DNA from: Quercus robur
Taxonomy: Eukaryota > Streptophyta > Magnoliopsida > Fagales > Fagaceae
Direction: 5' to 3'
Length of the DNA: 64,000 bases
Assembly (NCBI RefSeq): GCF_932294415.1
Contig: NC_065535.1
Coordinates: forward strand, 68,069,362-68,133,361
Shown here: piece by piece, positions 22,534 to 35,039 of the stretch
Numbering within the stretch: the first letter of the stretch is position 1
How the letters are laid out: every line of letters begins with the position of its first letter
Program-made: the position numbers and the translations under genes
The notes under the pieces: model-generated
Told to the model about the DNA's origin: nothing
What the model saw: the letters and a program-made list of their open reading frames with translations, nothing else
Database searches by the model: none

Positions 22534-22771
22534 CTGTCTTTCTTTGTAATTCCTGCGACATGAACTTCTTTTCTTTTTTTTAGAGGTGTGATTTCAAGAA
22601 GCCGAAATGCAACTTAGAAATTTTTATCGTTTTTTTTTTTTTTTTTTTTTTTTTTTTTCAAGTGAACTTGTTAATTTAAGGTATGCTTGAGTGTCATTAA
22701 TATCATTTTGACTATTAATTTCAGCGTTGACTGGCTGTTATGTGCAGGTCTCCAAGTTGTCATAGCTTATA
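21256..22771. other. Upstream region and 5' UTR of MPC1
   Basis: 21256-21840 shows nothing recognisable. A splice donor GTAAGA at 21991 after a non-coding stretch and an acceptor TGTGCAG ending at 22747, 25 bp before the ATG, suggest a 5' UTR intron of 757 bp. That intron contains the short retroposition scar at 22493-22530 and a T run at 22629-22660. Transcript ends cannot be seen from sequence. Confidence 0.4.
22476..22546 (+). mobile_element. Retroposition scar: poly-A insert with 17-bp target duplication
   Basis: AACCCTGTCTTTCTTTG occurs at 22476-22492 and again, identical, at 22530-22546. Between them are only GTTTAGC and about 31 A. This is what target-primed reverse transcription leaves when a LINE or SINE copy is cut almost to its 3' tail. 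Confidence 0.75.
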
Positions 22772-23888
22772 ATGAAAATCCTCCAGAATTTTTTGAACAG
22801 TCCCATTGGCCCTAAAACAACACACTTTTGGGGCCCTGTTGTGGGCTGGGGCATTCCTATTGCAGTATGCTTCAATACTTATACTGTAACTGATGCCACA
22901 CTAATGCATATATACTAACTTCAAATGTTTATTGTAGTTTCTTTATCCAAACAATTTTAGGTACACATAGATTTTGAACTTAACTACTTTCAGATTGATA
23001 TCATTGCTGATTCTGACAGGCAATGGTCGACACAAACAAACCCCCAGAGTTGATTTCTGGCAATATGACAACAGGTTTCTATAAATTTTTAAGGCTTTGG
23101 GCTAATCAAGAACGGATAAAATTCAATTTGAACTTCTACTTTTTTTAGCCTTGTAATGTGACCTTAGAACTATCACTTCTGTGGTTGTGTTGCAGTTATG
23201 TGTGTTTATTCAGCATTGTTCATGAGGTTTGCATGGATGGTACAGCCACGGAATCTCCACCTTCTTGCATTGCACGTCGCGAATGAGAGTGTACAGCTCT
23301 ATCAGCTCTCACGTTGGTTGAAATTTCAAGGGTGAGCGCATCTAATTATTGACTAATTCTAAGCACACAACTCAGACTAGAATGGTTTGCGACTTTAGTT
23401 TTATCATTTGTTCTTTCAATCTAATCCCATCGTTCTGAATTCTAATAATTAGTTAAAAAGAACAATGACCAATGAGTGTTGAATTGTGCTTGGCTCATGG
23501 AAACATGAGCTGTATTGCTCAATGGTTCTGTTCATATATTGTGTTGCCAGATAGATAAATGGAAATAGTAATTCCATTCCAATTTCTTGTATTCCATATA
23601 ATCACCATTACATGATAATTATACCAAAATTTACCTTTTTCCTTTGTTTGGATGATGCTTTCCTCCTTAACATTGACATAAATAATACTCGAGGACAAAT
23701 AGGTTAAGCCACCAACTGCTATAATCCTATCTATAATATAAAGCAAGCAACTTGGCCTAGGAATTCGTTTCTCCCTGTTTCTGCTCTCTCCTTCTCTCTT
23801 AACATCTTTTATTTTTTCCTCCTTTTATTCTAACAGGTTTATTGGTGACAAAAGCTTGCAGCAGAAGAACGAGGAAGCTGAAACATAG
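22772..23888 (+). CDS. MPC1: Mitochondrial pyruvate carrier 1 (MPC1 family)
   Basis: Four coding exons: 22772-22864, 23020-23074, 23196-23331, 23837-23888; all introns GT/AG; 111 codons plus TAG. The protein begins MKILQNFLNSPIGPKTTHFW and contains the MPC blocks KPPELISGNMT, MCVYSALFMRFAWMVQPRN and ESVQLYQLSRWLKFQG. MPC1 and MPC2 proteins form a small heteromeric carrier in the inner mitochondrial membrane that imports pyruvate for the TCA cycle; the two to three hydrophobic helices of the family are visible around residues 20-35, 53-72 and 76-95. Length fits the family (about 105-120). CVYSALFMRFAW marks the MPC1 rather than the MPC2 branch. The short C-terminal tail (SLQQKNEEAET) is variable in the family. 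The start is the first ATG after the 5' UTR acceptor. An antisense 75-codon ORF at 23519-23746 lies in intron 3 and is chance. Confidence 0.93.
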
Positions 23889-25004
23889 TGATTCAGAGAT
23901 GGTTGATTTATATTTTCTTTGTCGAATCTTTGAAACATAGTGATTCAGAGATGATTGATTTATGTTTTCCTGGGCCTAATCTTTTGTATATTATTTTTCA
24001 TAACTGGACGATTTGCTTCTTTTCTCAAGTGGTTTTCAGCCACAATTTGTTTTATAAATAAAGTGGGGAAATATCATGGTGCGGATGCCATAAATTAAAA
24101 TTTTATGTATTTATATATAAAAAATAAAAATAAAAAACTGATTAGATTGCACTTTACATTCTCAATACAACAGAAACTAGAGTACGACTGCATCATTTGT
24201 GACACAAGACCAAAAAATTAATTTCATATTTTATTTTCATTTCAAAGATCTAGACTCTAGAATCAAATCTAATTTTGGACATCTTCAATTTGACCAAACA
24301 AAAATAGAAAATTCTCGAATTGGGCTTCTTTTTTTTGGGTAAAACTCTTTGGTAAATTTGAAATTCAATAAATAATTAATAGCTTCCTCATTCTTTGTCC
24401 TTCCTTTCTTCTCCCTAACTAGAAGGACTGTGTGAGAGGTTCGAAGTGTCCATTGCTCTTTTTTCCTTTTTTCTTTTTAAATATAGAATAACTGTCCATT
24501 GTTACCATGAGGGTCAGACTTGGTGGTAGTACCCTATTTCGTAGGGATTATACTTACAAAATATATATTAGGCTAAAATAGCGCCTTCATTTGTATGAAA
24601 AGTTCGGTTTTCATCACTAAAATTTAAAAGTTCATTTTTGGTTCCTAAACTTTCAAAACTAACTATTTTATATCCTTTCATCTATGTCTAATAGTTTATA
24701 TTCTATGTTGTCTAATGGAATGCTGGTGTGGTATCTAACTTGGACCAAACCATTTCCTTTTTAAAAAGTTTGAACACGTGACATGAAATTATTGGCACAT
24801 GTGAAGATAACATTACATTGGGACAATTGCCCATTCTCAAATATAAATTCTTAGAAAGATTATGATACTTTAATAATTTATAAGTTACCATAGATAATGG
24901 AATGGGATTACGAATTGTCTTTATTACCATAAAGGATTAAGTATATTGTCATAAATGCATTAGTCTAGTGGTGGATACAATATATTAGTAATAATATATG
25001 TTTT
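23889..25004. other. Intergenic, 3' of MPC1
   Basis: The first 150-200 bp are probably the MPC1 3' UTR: the words TTTGTATATTATTTTTC and AATAAAGTGGGG (AATAAA at about 24056) could serve as polyadenylation signal. A 35-bp piece (AAACATAGTGATTCAGAGATG) is repeated in tandem at 23881 and 23932, duplicating the stop codon region. Nothing else recognised. Confidence 0.4.
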
Positions 25005-25746
25005 TGTAGGGACAAGATTTAGAGCCCAGACCCACTCTTTATGGAATCCTGGTTAAAAAAGCTCTATACAATGAATTTTGTAGAATATGGATCAAAGAAC
25101 TAGGTTTAGGTGAGTCAAGCAGTGGTTTGCATGGGATTAAGGAACATCCAGACAAGAACAAAAGCTATTATGATGAAATGACCTCCAATCCGAGGAGACT
25201 TAGAATTTTATTTATGAATACAGATCACTACATTAGGGTTCTTTTGCATGCTACAGTATTCTCTCTTCTTTTTCTCGTCCCCTCCTTATGGGGGCTTCTA
25301 TACATTATATAAGTTCTTCCTGATCATCTGAGCTTTACACTTGTTGATCATCTAAACCCCCACTTAAGTACCTATCCCATCAGACACTTCTTTCAGTCCT
25401 TTGTGAGTTGTGGTAGCGAAGGTAACACTGTTCAGGGGTCTTCTCCACATTAATGCGGTCAGGAAAGTAGCTGCAGTGCATTTAATGTGATGGTGGCAGC
25501 TTTTTCTTAGATATTTTATGTTTTCTTCCTTTTCATGTGTTTAGGGGATGCGCTTCAGTGGTTTAAACATACCTCTGCTCCGGATTTTCAATGTCCGAGG
25601 AGGAGTTCCTTCTCGGACACTCTTTCTTTGTCTCCCGTGATAAGGCTTATTATGTAGATCGTCTAAGTCACGTTATCTCCTCGAACTCACTAGTGTCCTC
25701 GGACGGCCCAAGGCCCAACTAGTTACTTTGGGTCATAGCCCCCACA
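25005..25746. repeat. Solo LTR with intact target duplication
   Basis: 742 bp, starting TGTAGGGACAAG and ending AGCCCCCACA, flanked on both sides by GTTTT (25000-25004 and 25747-25751). The ends TG..CA and the exact 5-bp duplication identify a solo LTR left by recombination. The composition (CCTCGGACGGCCCAAGGCCC near the end, several GTCCGAGGA-like words) looks gypsy-like, but without an interior the superfamily and the strand are unsure. Confidence 0.82.
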
Positions 25747-25751
25747 GTTTT

Positions 25752-26444
25752 GTTTGGCTTATTTTGGTTTTTTTATATATACAATTTTTAAAATTTTCAC
25801 ATTTTTCAAAATATAATTATACTTATATCTAATTTATTTTCTAAACAAAATAACTAAACAAAAATTTTCTTTTAATAAGTTTTTATAATTTGATATTTGG
25901 GGTATAACAAAATCATTGGAAAATGATGCTTCAATCATAACTTACTATGTAAAATTCGCAGGATTCAATTGATAGCTCAATATTAATGCTATTGTTTATG
26001 GTTTTCCCCATTTTTTACCTATTTCACAAAAAAATATAAAATAAAATTTTTTTTAAAGCCAAAATTTGGTCCATAGTCAATAGGGCTTGGGCTCCATGAT
26101 AGACTGTATTTTCAGAGCCCAATAGTGCAGAGTCAGTCCGATTTAATCATCCTTGATTATCTGAAGATCTAACGGCATCAAGTCCTCCCAAGAGAGACAG
26201 AGAATTGCACTGGATCAGAGCTCAACTCACTCTCTCTTTCTTTGCCAAACCCTACTCTCTCTCTCTCTCTTCAGGGTTTTACAGGTCGAAAATTTTTCCT
26301 TTCGATTTATATTTTGCTTTGAATTAACAAGCTTTTAACTTTTCAATTTACTTAGTCTTAAACTTAAACTTGAATTGAATTTTCAGGGTTGAATGATTTA
26401 CCTGTGAAGAAGGAGATTCAAAGAAAAGTAAAGACACAAGAGAA
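25752..26444. other. Upstream region and 5' UTR of uL13m
   Basis: CT-rich stretches at 26228-26275 are typical of plant promoters near the start site. A probable 5' UTR intron runs from GTCGAAAATT at 26285 to TTTTCAG at 26386, 58 bp before the ATG. No transposon seen. Confidence 0.4.
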
Positions 26445-29400
26445 ATGGCAAGCCAAGCAGCTAGTTCTTTCAATGGCAACGTCAAGGCAATTTTCCCTTT
26501 TATGTTTCAAAGTTTATAGATTTCATTCATTGTGAAAAGTTCTCTGTTAAATTTTTTTTTTTTTAAAACCCGAAACCGATTTTCACCGCTTGGAGTAGGG
26601 TGTTACTGAAGCACTCCACGTGTTTGTGAAATGTACTGAATGACTTGTTTTAGCTGTTATGGGCTTTTATGGTTAAGTCTTGGAGTTTTTGTGCTGTATT
26701 ATCACTACCCATTTCTTCTTTCCTGTTGAAAGTGCTGCTGACTTGCATTTCAGAGGTCTTGAATCTTTGAATTGCCTGTTTTTGAATTGTATCAAGATAG
26801 ATATATGACTTCTACTGTCTAGTAGACTATATGCGTATTTTTTAAATCATGGATAGGTTTTTTTTTTGGATTTGTTATTTGGTTTTTTTTGGTTGCCACA
26901 ATTAAGTGGTATAGTGTAGGTTTTATTAGTTAGCATTCTAGCAAGATCCATTAATAGGTAAAACCCAAGAAAAGTACACTTCTTTTTTCTCTGGTTGACA
27001 TCAATTAGATTGATGATCTTAATATTTACAGCATGTTATGTATTGCTTATATTTTGGGCAGTGTAGTGCCTGAACGCAAAATATTAGCCTAATTTGGTTC
27101 TATGGGCAATTAAAAATAAAATTTAACTTATATTTTTCACAAGAAACTAAATATCAAATGGCTTTACATTGATACAATAAAGTTCAACGATCACCTTCTT
27201 GTTTTTTGTGGTTAATGGAAGGGTAATTTGGATAATAAATTATCCTCGGACAGGTTGACAAAACTTCCTTTTAAGGGGAATTATGATTCTTTATGTTCTG
27301 AAGTTCTCAGTTGTGAAATCTATGTAATGGATTATAGTGGCATGCATTATGAGGTTCTTAAACATATTTTTTGATATCACCTACTGAGTGACCTGCCTAA
27401 AGTCATCTTTATGTATTATGGGAATGCCATAGGGAATTTAGATTCGTATACATCTGTGTAAGCTCCATACAATATGCTTTATGGTAAATGGTACTTGATC
27501 TCAATAAAACATTTCAAAATTTTCAATTTATATTTCATGCCCCTGAGTCTGTAACTTGCTGATTAATGTTTAACTAAGATGACAAATCAATAACAGAGTT
27601 AATGACTCAATATTCTTGCAGAAAGCACTTGCTGGGCTGAGACGCATAAACCTGGATGGTCTGCGATGGAGGGTATTTGATGCCAAAGACCAGGTTTGCA
27701 TATACCATCATTTTCTCCTTATGCCACTGATTTTGGTAAATTATAAAGTTATAAGATCTTTATGCATCCCAGTTGGCTTGGATGAAAAATAAAATAAATT
27801 TTATTCTTCAAATTTCAAAGATGCTGTTCTTTCTACTCCCTTTTGGGAAAAGATGTACCCTAGTTGATCAGTGAATTATAATGAAATGAGGCAGATTGTA
27901 TCTGCTGTAGCGGCTGGCTTCTTAATGTAAATTTTGTTCAATTATTCATATTTCCAATTTATCCACTTGAAGAAGTTTACAGATGATTATAGTAATGTAC
28001 ATCTTTCCGTAGGTCCTTGGCAGATTAGCATCTCAAATATCTACTGTGATTCAAGGAAAGGATAAGCCGACGTATGCTCCAAATCGTGATGATGGGGATA
28101 TGTGCATTGTGCTTAATGCAAAGGATATTTCTGTCACTGGGAGAAAACTTACAAACAAGTTTTATCGCTGGCATACTGGGCAAGTACTGCTCTTTATTCT
28201 TGGATTGTGAACTGTAGGAATGATTGGAAAGTTGGGGGAATGAATGAAAATAAAATGATTTAAGTCTTGTTTGGTTTTTGTATAAGTTGAGTGCACAACT
28301 TTCTCATCACAATGTAGATAACCTAATTCCAACAGTGAAGTTCAAATCTAGACATTTTGTATTTACTTGTTCAACATAGCCTAAAAAAAATGTCTAAAGA
28401 TTTAGTTTTTAAAAATATATTAAAAAGACCTGTTGATGATTAGTGGTGAGAATAAAAGGTTTACTTCCCTTTAAGTGCCACTTGAAACAAAGTAGACGCA
28501 TTTTTAAAGTACATCTATGTAGAAAAGAGAACTATTCATGCAGCTTCCATTGCCTCCTAATATGTGCCATTTTTATGCATTTTGATGTTGACATCAAGCT
28601 TATGTGCCCTGTAGGTATGTGGGCCACCTCAAGGAAAGGAGTTTAAAGGACCAGATGGCTAAAGATCCAACAGAAGTCATCCGAAAAGCTGTATTACGCA
28701 TGCTTCCAAGAAACAAATTGCGTGATGTGAGTGTTTGAATTTGAGGCTACGCCCTCTCAGATGCTCTTCTTTATCTGGCTGGTTTGCATGACCTTGAATC
28801 TTTGAGCAGTCAATTAATGACATCTTCAGTTGTAGGAAATCTACACTATCATTATTCAACCTACAAGTATAAGTCTCATGTGCTATGATGCCTGAAAGAG
28901 CTATTAAATTATATAAAAACAATAAAGTAGATCATTTCTCTAATTCAAATAAATTAGTAGAAGCAATTTGATGTGCTAGTATTGAGGGGAAGAAAATTGC
29001 TTGAAATATTATAGGTCTCTGCATCCATAACATGTAGATCACCTTGGTTATCATCATCTATATCTCAACAAGCTTTGTGAATCCTTTAAAAATATGGTCC
29101 CCAAAAGTTTGACTATTTTGCTGTTGACCAACAAATCATTAGTTATCTTTATAGTTTTTCTCTCAATAAACTTTGTTCTCCTTTTATGTGAACATGACGC
29201 TCATTCAAGGCCAAAAGTTTTGTTGCCAGTCTCATGTATCTCAGATATGTTATATGAGTAATGGTTTAATTGATTGCGTGGCATGATTTGATTTGTCCTT
29301 GGAAAATTGAGAGCTGACTGTTGGCTTTAGACCCAATCCAAGACTACTTTTGGCAATTGAGATTATTTGCTTGTTGCTGCTTTTCGGTTATAGAGTCGGG

Positions 29401-29908
29401 CTAATTTGTTCTTTGGATTAGATATCACTTGGATTATTTTGACAGGACAACAGGGAATGTAGAACAAATAAAGTCACTGCTAATTTTAAAATGTTAATTC
29501 ATGTGCTTTTTCTTCCATGCAACTGGTTTGTTACAATGATCACACCATAATTTCTTTACAAAAAAAAAAAAGTCTTTCTGAGTTTTACTTGGCACCTAAT
29601 CTATTTCGGTTTTGTGTGATTTTTTTACTAGAAGCATTAGCCTTTTGAATCAAATAATCTTACAGTATAGCTCATTGTGGATGCAGGATAGAGATCGAAA
29701 GTTGAGGATATTTGCTGACAGTGAGCACCCCTTTGGTGACAGGCCCCTTGAACCATACATAATGCCTCCTCGAAGAGTACGTGAAATGCGTCCCCGTGCA
29801 AGGCGAGCAATGATTCGAGCTCAGAAAAAAGAGGAGCTGCAAAAACAGACTGCTAATGAGACAGTGAAAGGTAAAAGGAGAGTAGTTAAAGAAGAAGTGA
29901 AAGCATAA
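26445..29908 (+). CDS. Mitochondrial large-subunit ribosomal protein uL13m
   Basis: Five coding exons: 26445-26486, 27622-27693, 28013-28179, 28615-28726, 29687-29908, giving 204 codons plus TAA. Family blocks: [72 protein letters not shown] (the ribosomal L13 signature), and [11 protein letters not shown]. The protein binds 23S-type rRNA in the mitochondrial ribosome. The C-terminal extension ([16 protein letters not shown], then a Lys/Glu-rich tail) is as in other plant mitochondrial forms. No separate presequence is obvious; the short [12 protein letters not shown] start may serve. Exon 3 must end at ACTGG before GCAAGT to keep the conserved HTGYVGHL in frame, so intron 3 starts with GC. 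Intron 1 also seems to start with GC (GTCAAG|GCAATT). Other introns are GT/AG. In Arabidopsis the neighbour of this gene is TPLATE, as recalled. Confidence 0.93.
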
Positions 29909-31957
29909 AGAGTAGTTGTAGTTTGTTCACCTTTCTGGGAGATGGCAATTTTTTATCGTTTATGCATCCACCATAAATGTGGGCATGGATCAGCTCTTAT
30001 CTGGAAGGACAGTCGAATATGTTTGGTTTATGAAATTCTTTTATGGTTTGTCAGAATTCTAATTAAATGTTTGTATCGAGGTGTCAAAACCTTGAGCAAA
30101 GGAAAACAGTGATCAATTGCCCTTGATATTGTCTATTGAAACTTCTTAGGCAGAGTGCAGGATCTTTCAGGCAGCCTCTAAAAAACGCATACTCATGCCT
30201 TGAGCTTGTGCATGCATAAAATTTGCATTTGTTTCGTTTAGATAAAAGAGCTACAACTACAAGTTGTGAAAATAAAGACTACAAAATAAAGAGCAATGCA
30301 TATCAAAACTAAATTCAAAAAAAGGTTCATGCCGAACGGTAATGACCATCTGCTATTAGATTGAGCAAGTGTCGCCATTTCTTTTTCTTTTGTTTTTTTT
30401 CAATTTTACAATAGTGCCAGCCTAATTCATACCAAATTCATCTCTTTTTCTTAATAAAGATTTTTTATAGTTCATTTTATTAGTCTGGTAAAACTATACA
30501 GAAAAGTCAATCCCAAATTTTGGAATTAAGACTTTGTTGTTAAAAACTATACAAATAAAAGCAAGAAAGGATCATTTCTCCTTAAATCTTCTAATTTCTT
30601 CTAATTATTAGCCCGATGTGAGATTAGTGGCATTTATTTGAATTTTAAATGCCACGTGTTGCATTTAAATAAAAATTAGAAAATTTAATAAAAGACATCT
30701 CAATTGACACCTTCTATTGTTTTCAATGAAGATGTCCAAGATTTAAATTGCATCTCCTTTATTGTAACTATCAAATTATAAAAAAAATAAGATAAAGGAT
30801 TCAATGGGAGAGGATCTTATCCCTATGTCATTCATGACTTATTGTGGTTATTAAAAAAATCACTTTCATTAAATCTATCACTACTATTCATATTTATTAA
30901 AGGGCAAGACTTGGATACAATACTTAAGTTTTGTTCTTTAGGTTTCTATCTTAAAATTCTACCATGTGGATTTTTTCTCATGGGATAGAAGTGTATTTTT
31001 TAGTTAAGTAGACACATGACTGAATCTTAAGAAGACAACCTAAGGAATAGCACCTAAGGTACTATACTTAAGTTTAGTCATTTACTATATACTAATCACA
31101 ACAACCCATGCCAAGGTATGATAATTTTCAACCTATGGAAATTGCTCTTTATCATCAAACCAAGATACCAATTAGATTTGATTTGAGATTGAGCCCAGAT
31201 TTCCTATATTGTGTCTTCCATTTTATTTGCACAATGTCATAAACATAATGCAGGAGAAGGCCTCAGATGTTAGGAGGTTTCAACGGGTTGTAGGTTTAAA
31301 TTCAGATACAAAGGGTTCATGACTTCATGTTTATAATAAGCAAATCGCCAAGTCAGAATAGAAACAAACCAACAAAAATCGCCCAAAAGCTGATACAGAG
31401 CTTAATGACCCAACAGGCCAACATCCATCATCATCATCATCAATGTGAGGTCGCATTATCAACCTTTCCTCACAGATTAACCTCCCTCCCTGATACATTT
31501 TTAACCAGAGTGGTAGACATATTTCGCAATCTAAAAGTTAAATTTTGTCTTCTATATTATTGTGAATATTTTGCCAAATTGTTTGCCCTTGTTTTTGAGT
31601 TTGGTAAAAAAAAAGTGATATACATGTTTAAAGTTAATCATTTGGTACAAGGCGTGTCATGATTCCACATTAATTTATCACATTTACTGCTGAATCATGT
31701 ATAATGTCCGCAACTGGCATGATACAAATTCATCAACAAAGCTTTCGAATCTAAGATTGAACATAATACATTAATGCCATGAGATGCATAAGTTACACAA
31801 TGTCATACATCAGGATCAGCCATCCTAGTTTCACTGATGATGAGAAAACCAGACAAGGTGTGCAAGCAGCCAAACAACAAAACCAACTAAGCAAACATGG
31901 CTTCATCTTCATTGAATACAACTTTTTTCTGCTAAACCTGAAAGAAAGTTTAAAAAT
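29909..31957. other. Intergenic between uL13m and the phosducin-like gene (tail to tail)
   Basis: 3' UTRs of two convergent genes and a MITE-like element at 30905-31076. A CAT-trinucleotide run at 31425-31441 gives a short polyhistidine ORF that is not believed to be a gene. Otherwise AT-rich and featureless. Confidence 0.4.
30905..31076. mobile_element. MITE-like element with long imperfect inverted repeats
   Basis: The left end GACTTGGATACAATACTTAAG and the reversed right end GACTAAACTTAAGTATAGTAC share ACTTAAGT and then TTAGGT words, about 170 bp apart. It is non-coding. Target duplication not clear. Confidence 0.45.
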
Positions 31958-32519
31958 TTAATCACTTGAAAATCCATCATCATCATCTTCATGCGCTTTC
32001 ACAACTTTCTCTAAGAAACTCCTGCGAACTCCATCAATCACAGCTTTACTTGATGGATCACTCCCACTTAGGCCATCATTAAGTACAGGATCTGAATTGC
32101 AAAGAACTAATGCAACACCTAATTTCAAGTGAACACAGAAATATTTAATAATAAAAATGCTAAGAGTTTCATCAGAATACTTGAAACAAGCCAGCAGGAT
32201 TACAATATAACAAGCCAAAGAGCATAGTAATTGGTTATCATGATATAAGGCTGAGAAAAGAAAAGGTTCAGGAAAAGTATCCTCCAATTTAATAATTCCA
32301 AATCAGATATCATGCCAAGAGATACAAGGCAAGAACACCAACTCAACGATATAAAATCCACCTAATTGTATAGGAAACCGACATTCTGGATACAGCCATG
32401 ATGCCTCTGCTCAAGTGCCAAAAGGGTAGGGTGGGGTGAGGTGTCTTAGATTCAAATCTTCCCAACTTTTTTAAAAGAATAATAATATAAAAATAAAAAT
32501 TTGGGGTCCAGGACTTGGG

Positions 32520-32557
<38 letters not shown>

Positions 32558-35039
32558 CTCCCAGACAAAACATCCAATAATACAGCCTAAATTTTTAAGT
32601 ACCAACATCTACCACCTTACATAAAGTTCAACTGACAATGTTAATACTTGACTTTCAACTACAATTTCCAGGATAAGGTTCACAAATTTTTCTACTTGTA
32701 AAAAAGGAAAAAAGGTACACAAAATTTTCTCTTCTGCAATACATATTTCAAGAACAAGAAAGTAAGATGAGTGGTACTAAATACTCCCATACATGATACA
32801 TGAAGTTCATTTAAATTATCCACCATTCTCCCCTCCTTCCTCCCCTTGGAGGAGGTATCTCATGGAGCTGCTCCATGAACCATCCTCTCACAGCATGTGG
32901 GAGCACAGATGTGTAGATCCCATGTGCTGTTAGAGAGTTGCTCCATGGAAACACTTTATAAGATAATCTCCCCTCCCCTTAGGGCCAAAACTTATTTAAA
33001 AAAACACTAAATAATCCACCATTTGAAGTTCACAAAAGTAAGTCTTAAGTACAATATTATAAGCACTGCTGTTTGTGCACAGCAAACCAACCTCAAAGAT
33101 CATACTAAAAATGCCCATAAAAGAAGAGTTAATTTCTGGTTATCATGTCTAGAGATAACATAAATTCAAGCTTAGTTTGTCTTCCAAAAAAAGCATAAGT
33201 ACCCAACTTGTCATTCATTTGGGTTTAATTTTTTTCACCAAGACATTTTACATATTCATAATACGTGATTGACCTCAATTTTGGGAGTCATCACAGACTG
33301 ATTATCCGCATAGAGATGAAACAATCTCACATTAAAGAATAGCAATTGATTAAGAGAAGCAGCAAGGTAATACATAAGCTAATGACAATATGAGGCGTGC
33401 TTAAATATAACATACCTTCAGGAGTGCATCTCCTGCCAAAACTATGAATGCCCACATGATTTGCTTTCACTGCACCATTGTTGTACACTAACAACGTTGG
33501 AAGATTACGATCAGGGTAGTTAGGAATGCAGTCTGTAGATATTATCTTAACAAATTTTGTTGCTGGGTATTTCGTTGCCAACTCTTCCAAACATCGCATT
33601 AGCAGTGTACATTCCGGGATTCTATCAGAAAATTCCAAAAAAACATCAACATAACAAACATAACTACAATCCTCATAAAGAAACTAAGTTTGGTATTAAG
33701 ATCTCTCATAAAGTACCCTTCTTTGTAGAGGATCACAACAACCCAAACATCAGATGGAGCTTGTGAAACCTCTCGCACAAAATCTGATCCTGTAATTGGA
33801 ATCACCGATCCAAACTTTGCAACCTTAGCTGCTTCCCTCATCTCAGCCAACCTCTTTTTCCTAATTAGCAAACACCATCCAATATATTTTATAAAAAATA
33901 AAAAATAAACCCAACAAAGACCCTGAATTTCACAAGGGTTGCAATTGGATTTAAGGATATGAAGTTGAGGGATTTGAAGAACAATTGCAAGTACAAATTG
34001 CTTGATATAAATTAAAACAACATTTTGATGACGTGAGCATTGGAGATTTTGCTCAAACAAAAACACTTGGTAATACTATCGAATTAAAATAACATCTTAC
34101 CCCCAGTCATTTCAAATCTACATATTATTAAAGCTCAAATCCATCCATAAATTTTATCAATAGGAAAAAAAAAAAGTCAGTATCTATGGACTCTGCTCAT
34201 TATAAGTTATATGTCAAGATTTAAGAGAAGACTGACCGAGGCTCAAGCCCGGCCTCAGTTTAATAATAGTGGTGTACATGCAATACAATCCTTGCTGTTT
34301 AAGAAGAACAAATCATTAATTGAGTATTGCCTGGTTGATAAGGACTGAGATCTTTCTATTATCCTACATTTGGTTAAGATATTCACAATTGAGTTAATCC
34401 CAGGACCAGGCAAAAGATACTGTATTTCATATCCTTTTGATCAAGAGATATTACATTACACTCTATAGTCTTAACTCCGATCATACCATGTTTTTCTTTC
34501 AGGAGATGATTAGATATCATATACCCACTTCATGAATATGATTTTATATAATTTACCTTTGAAGTAAAACTAAAAATCTAAACATCCCATGTATGATTAA
34601 ACTAAAAAAATCCCATATCAATGCACCACCTGTATGATTAAACAACTGATACAACGTTAACATAAAACACAAAACACCACCCAGTTGAGGTTCTATAAAA
34701 ATAGAGCTGAAACTTTTCAAATTTTCAATCTGTATTTCATTTTCCTACACTTTTAACAAAAGGGTGTTAATAAAAATACAAAATTTATTACCTGTAGTCT
34801 TCGAGGAATCGATCGTCGTCGAGATCTGGGTCGTCCTGGAGGTCCTCGAGCTCATCCTCGGTTTTGTTATCGATCCAAGACTTGTCTTTCGGAGCAGAGG
34901 ATTCATCTGGGGCAGGAGTGAATGATGGGGGCTTGAAAGCTGGTGGTTTTGGAGGTAAATTCCCGAGCTTTCGTTGAATATCGTCCCACTGCGTCGACGC
35001 ACCCTCTAAATCCTTGTACACAAAGTGATAATCCCCCAT
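31958..35039 (-). CDS. Phosducin-like protein of the PDCL3/VIAF type
   Basis: Four coding exons on the minus strand: 35039-34792, 33860-33717, 33621-33416, 32118-31958; all introns GT/AG; 252 codons plus TAA. The start MGDYHFVYKDLEGASTQWDD is the conserved N terminus of the family, followed by a Pro-rich linker and an acidic segment (DELEDLQDDPDLDDDRFLEDY) that leads into a helix (KKRLAEMREAAKVAKFG). The thioredoxin-like fold follows (FVREVSQAPSDVWVVVILYK, FVKIISTDCIPNYPDRNLPT), without a CXXC active site, as usual for phosducins. It ends with an acidic DDDDGFSSD tail. Relatives work with the CCT chaperonin in folding of tubulin, actin and signalling proteins in the cytosol. The gene is divergent from CSN3 with about 2.35 kb between starts, and I recall the same two genes as neighbours in Arabidopsis. 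Confidence 0.93.
32404..32555 (+). mobile_element. Possible tRNA-derived SINE with poly-A tail
   Basis: Lies in intron 3 of the phosducin-like gene. A block GCTCAAGTGCCAAAAGGGTAG followed about 35 bp later by AGATTCAAATCTTCCC resembles A and B boxes of a tRNA-type Pol III promoter, and a 30-base A run closes the unit. No target duplication was found. Confidence 0.35.

Noticed and set aside
31327-31662. 111-codon ORF with a His run
   Set aside because: The His run comes from a CAT microsatellite; no motif, no splice context, and it lies in a tail-to-tail intergenic region.
32826-32985. Repeated CTCCCCTCC words and a small palindrome (CATGGAGCTGCTCCATG) in an intron of the phosducin-like gene
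   Set aside because: Could be a short element with target copies, but the flanking repeats are low-complexity and the ends do not match a known type.
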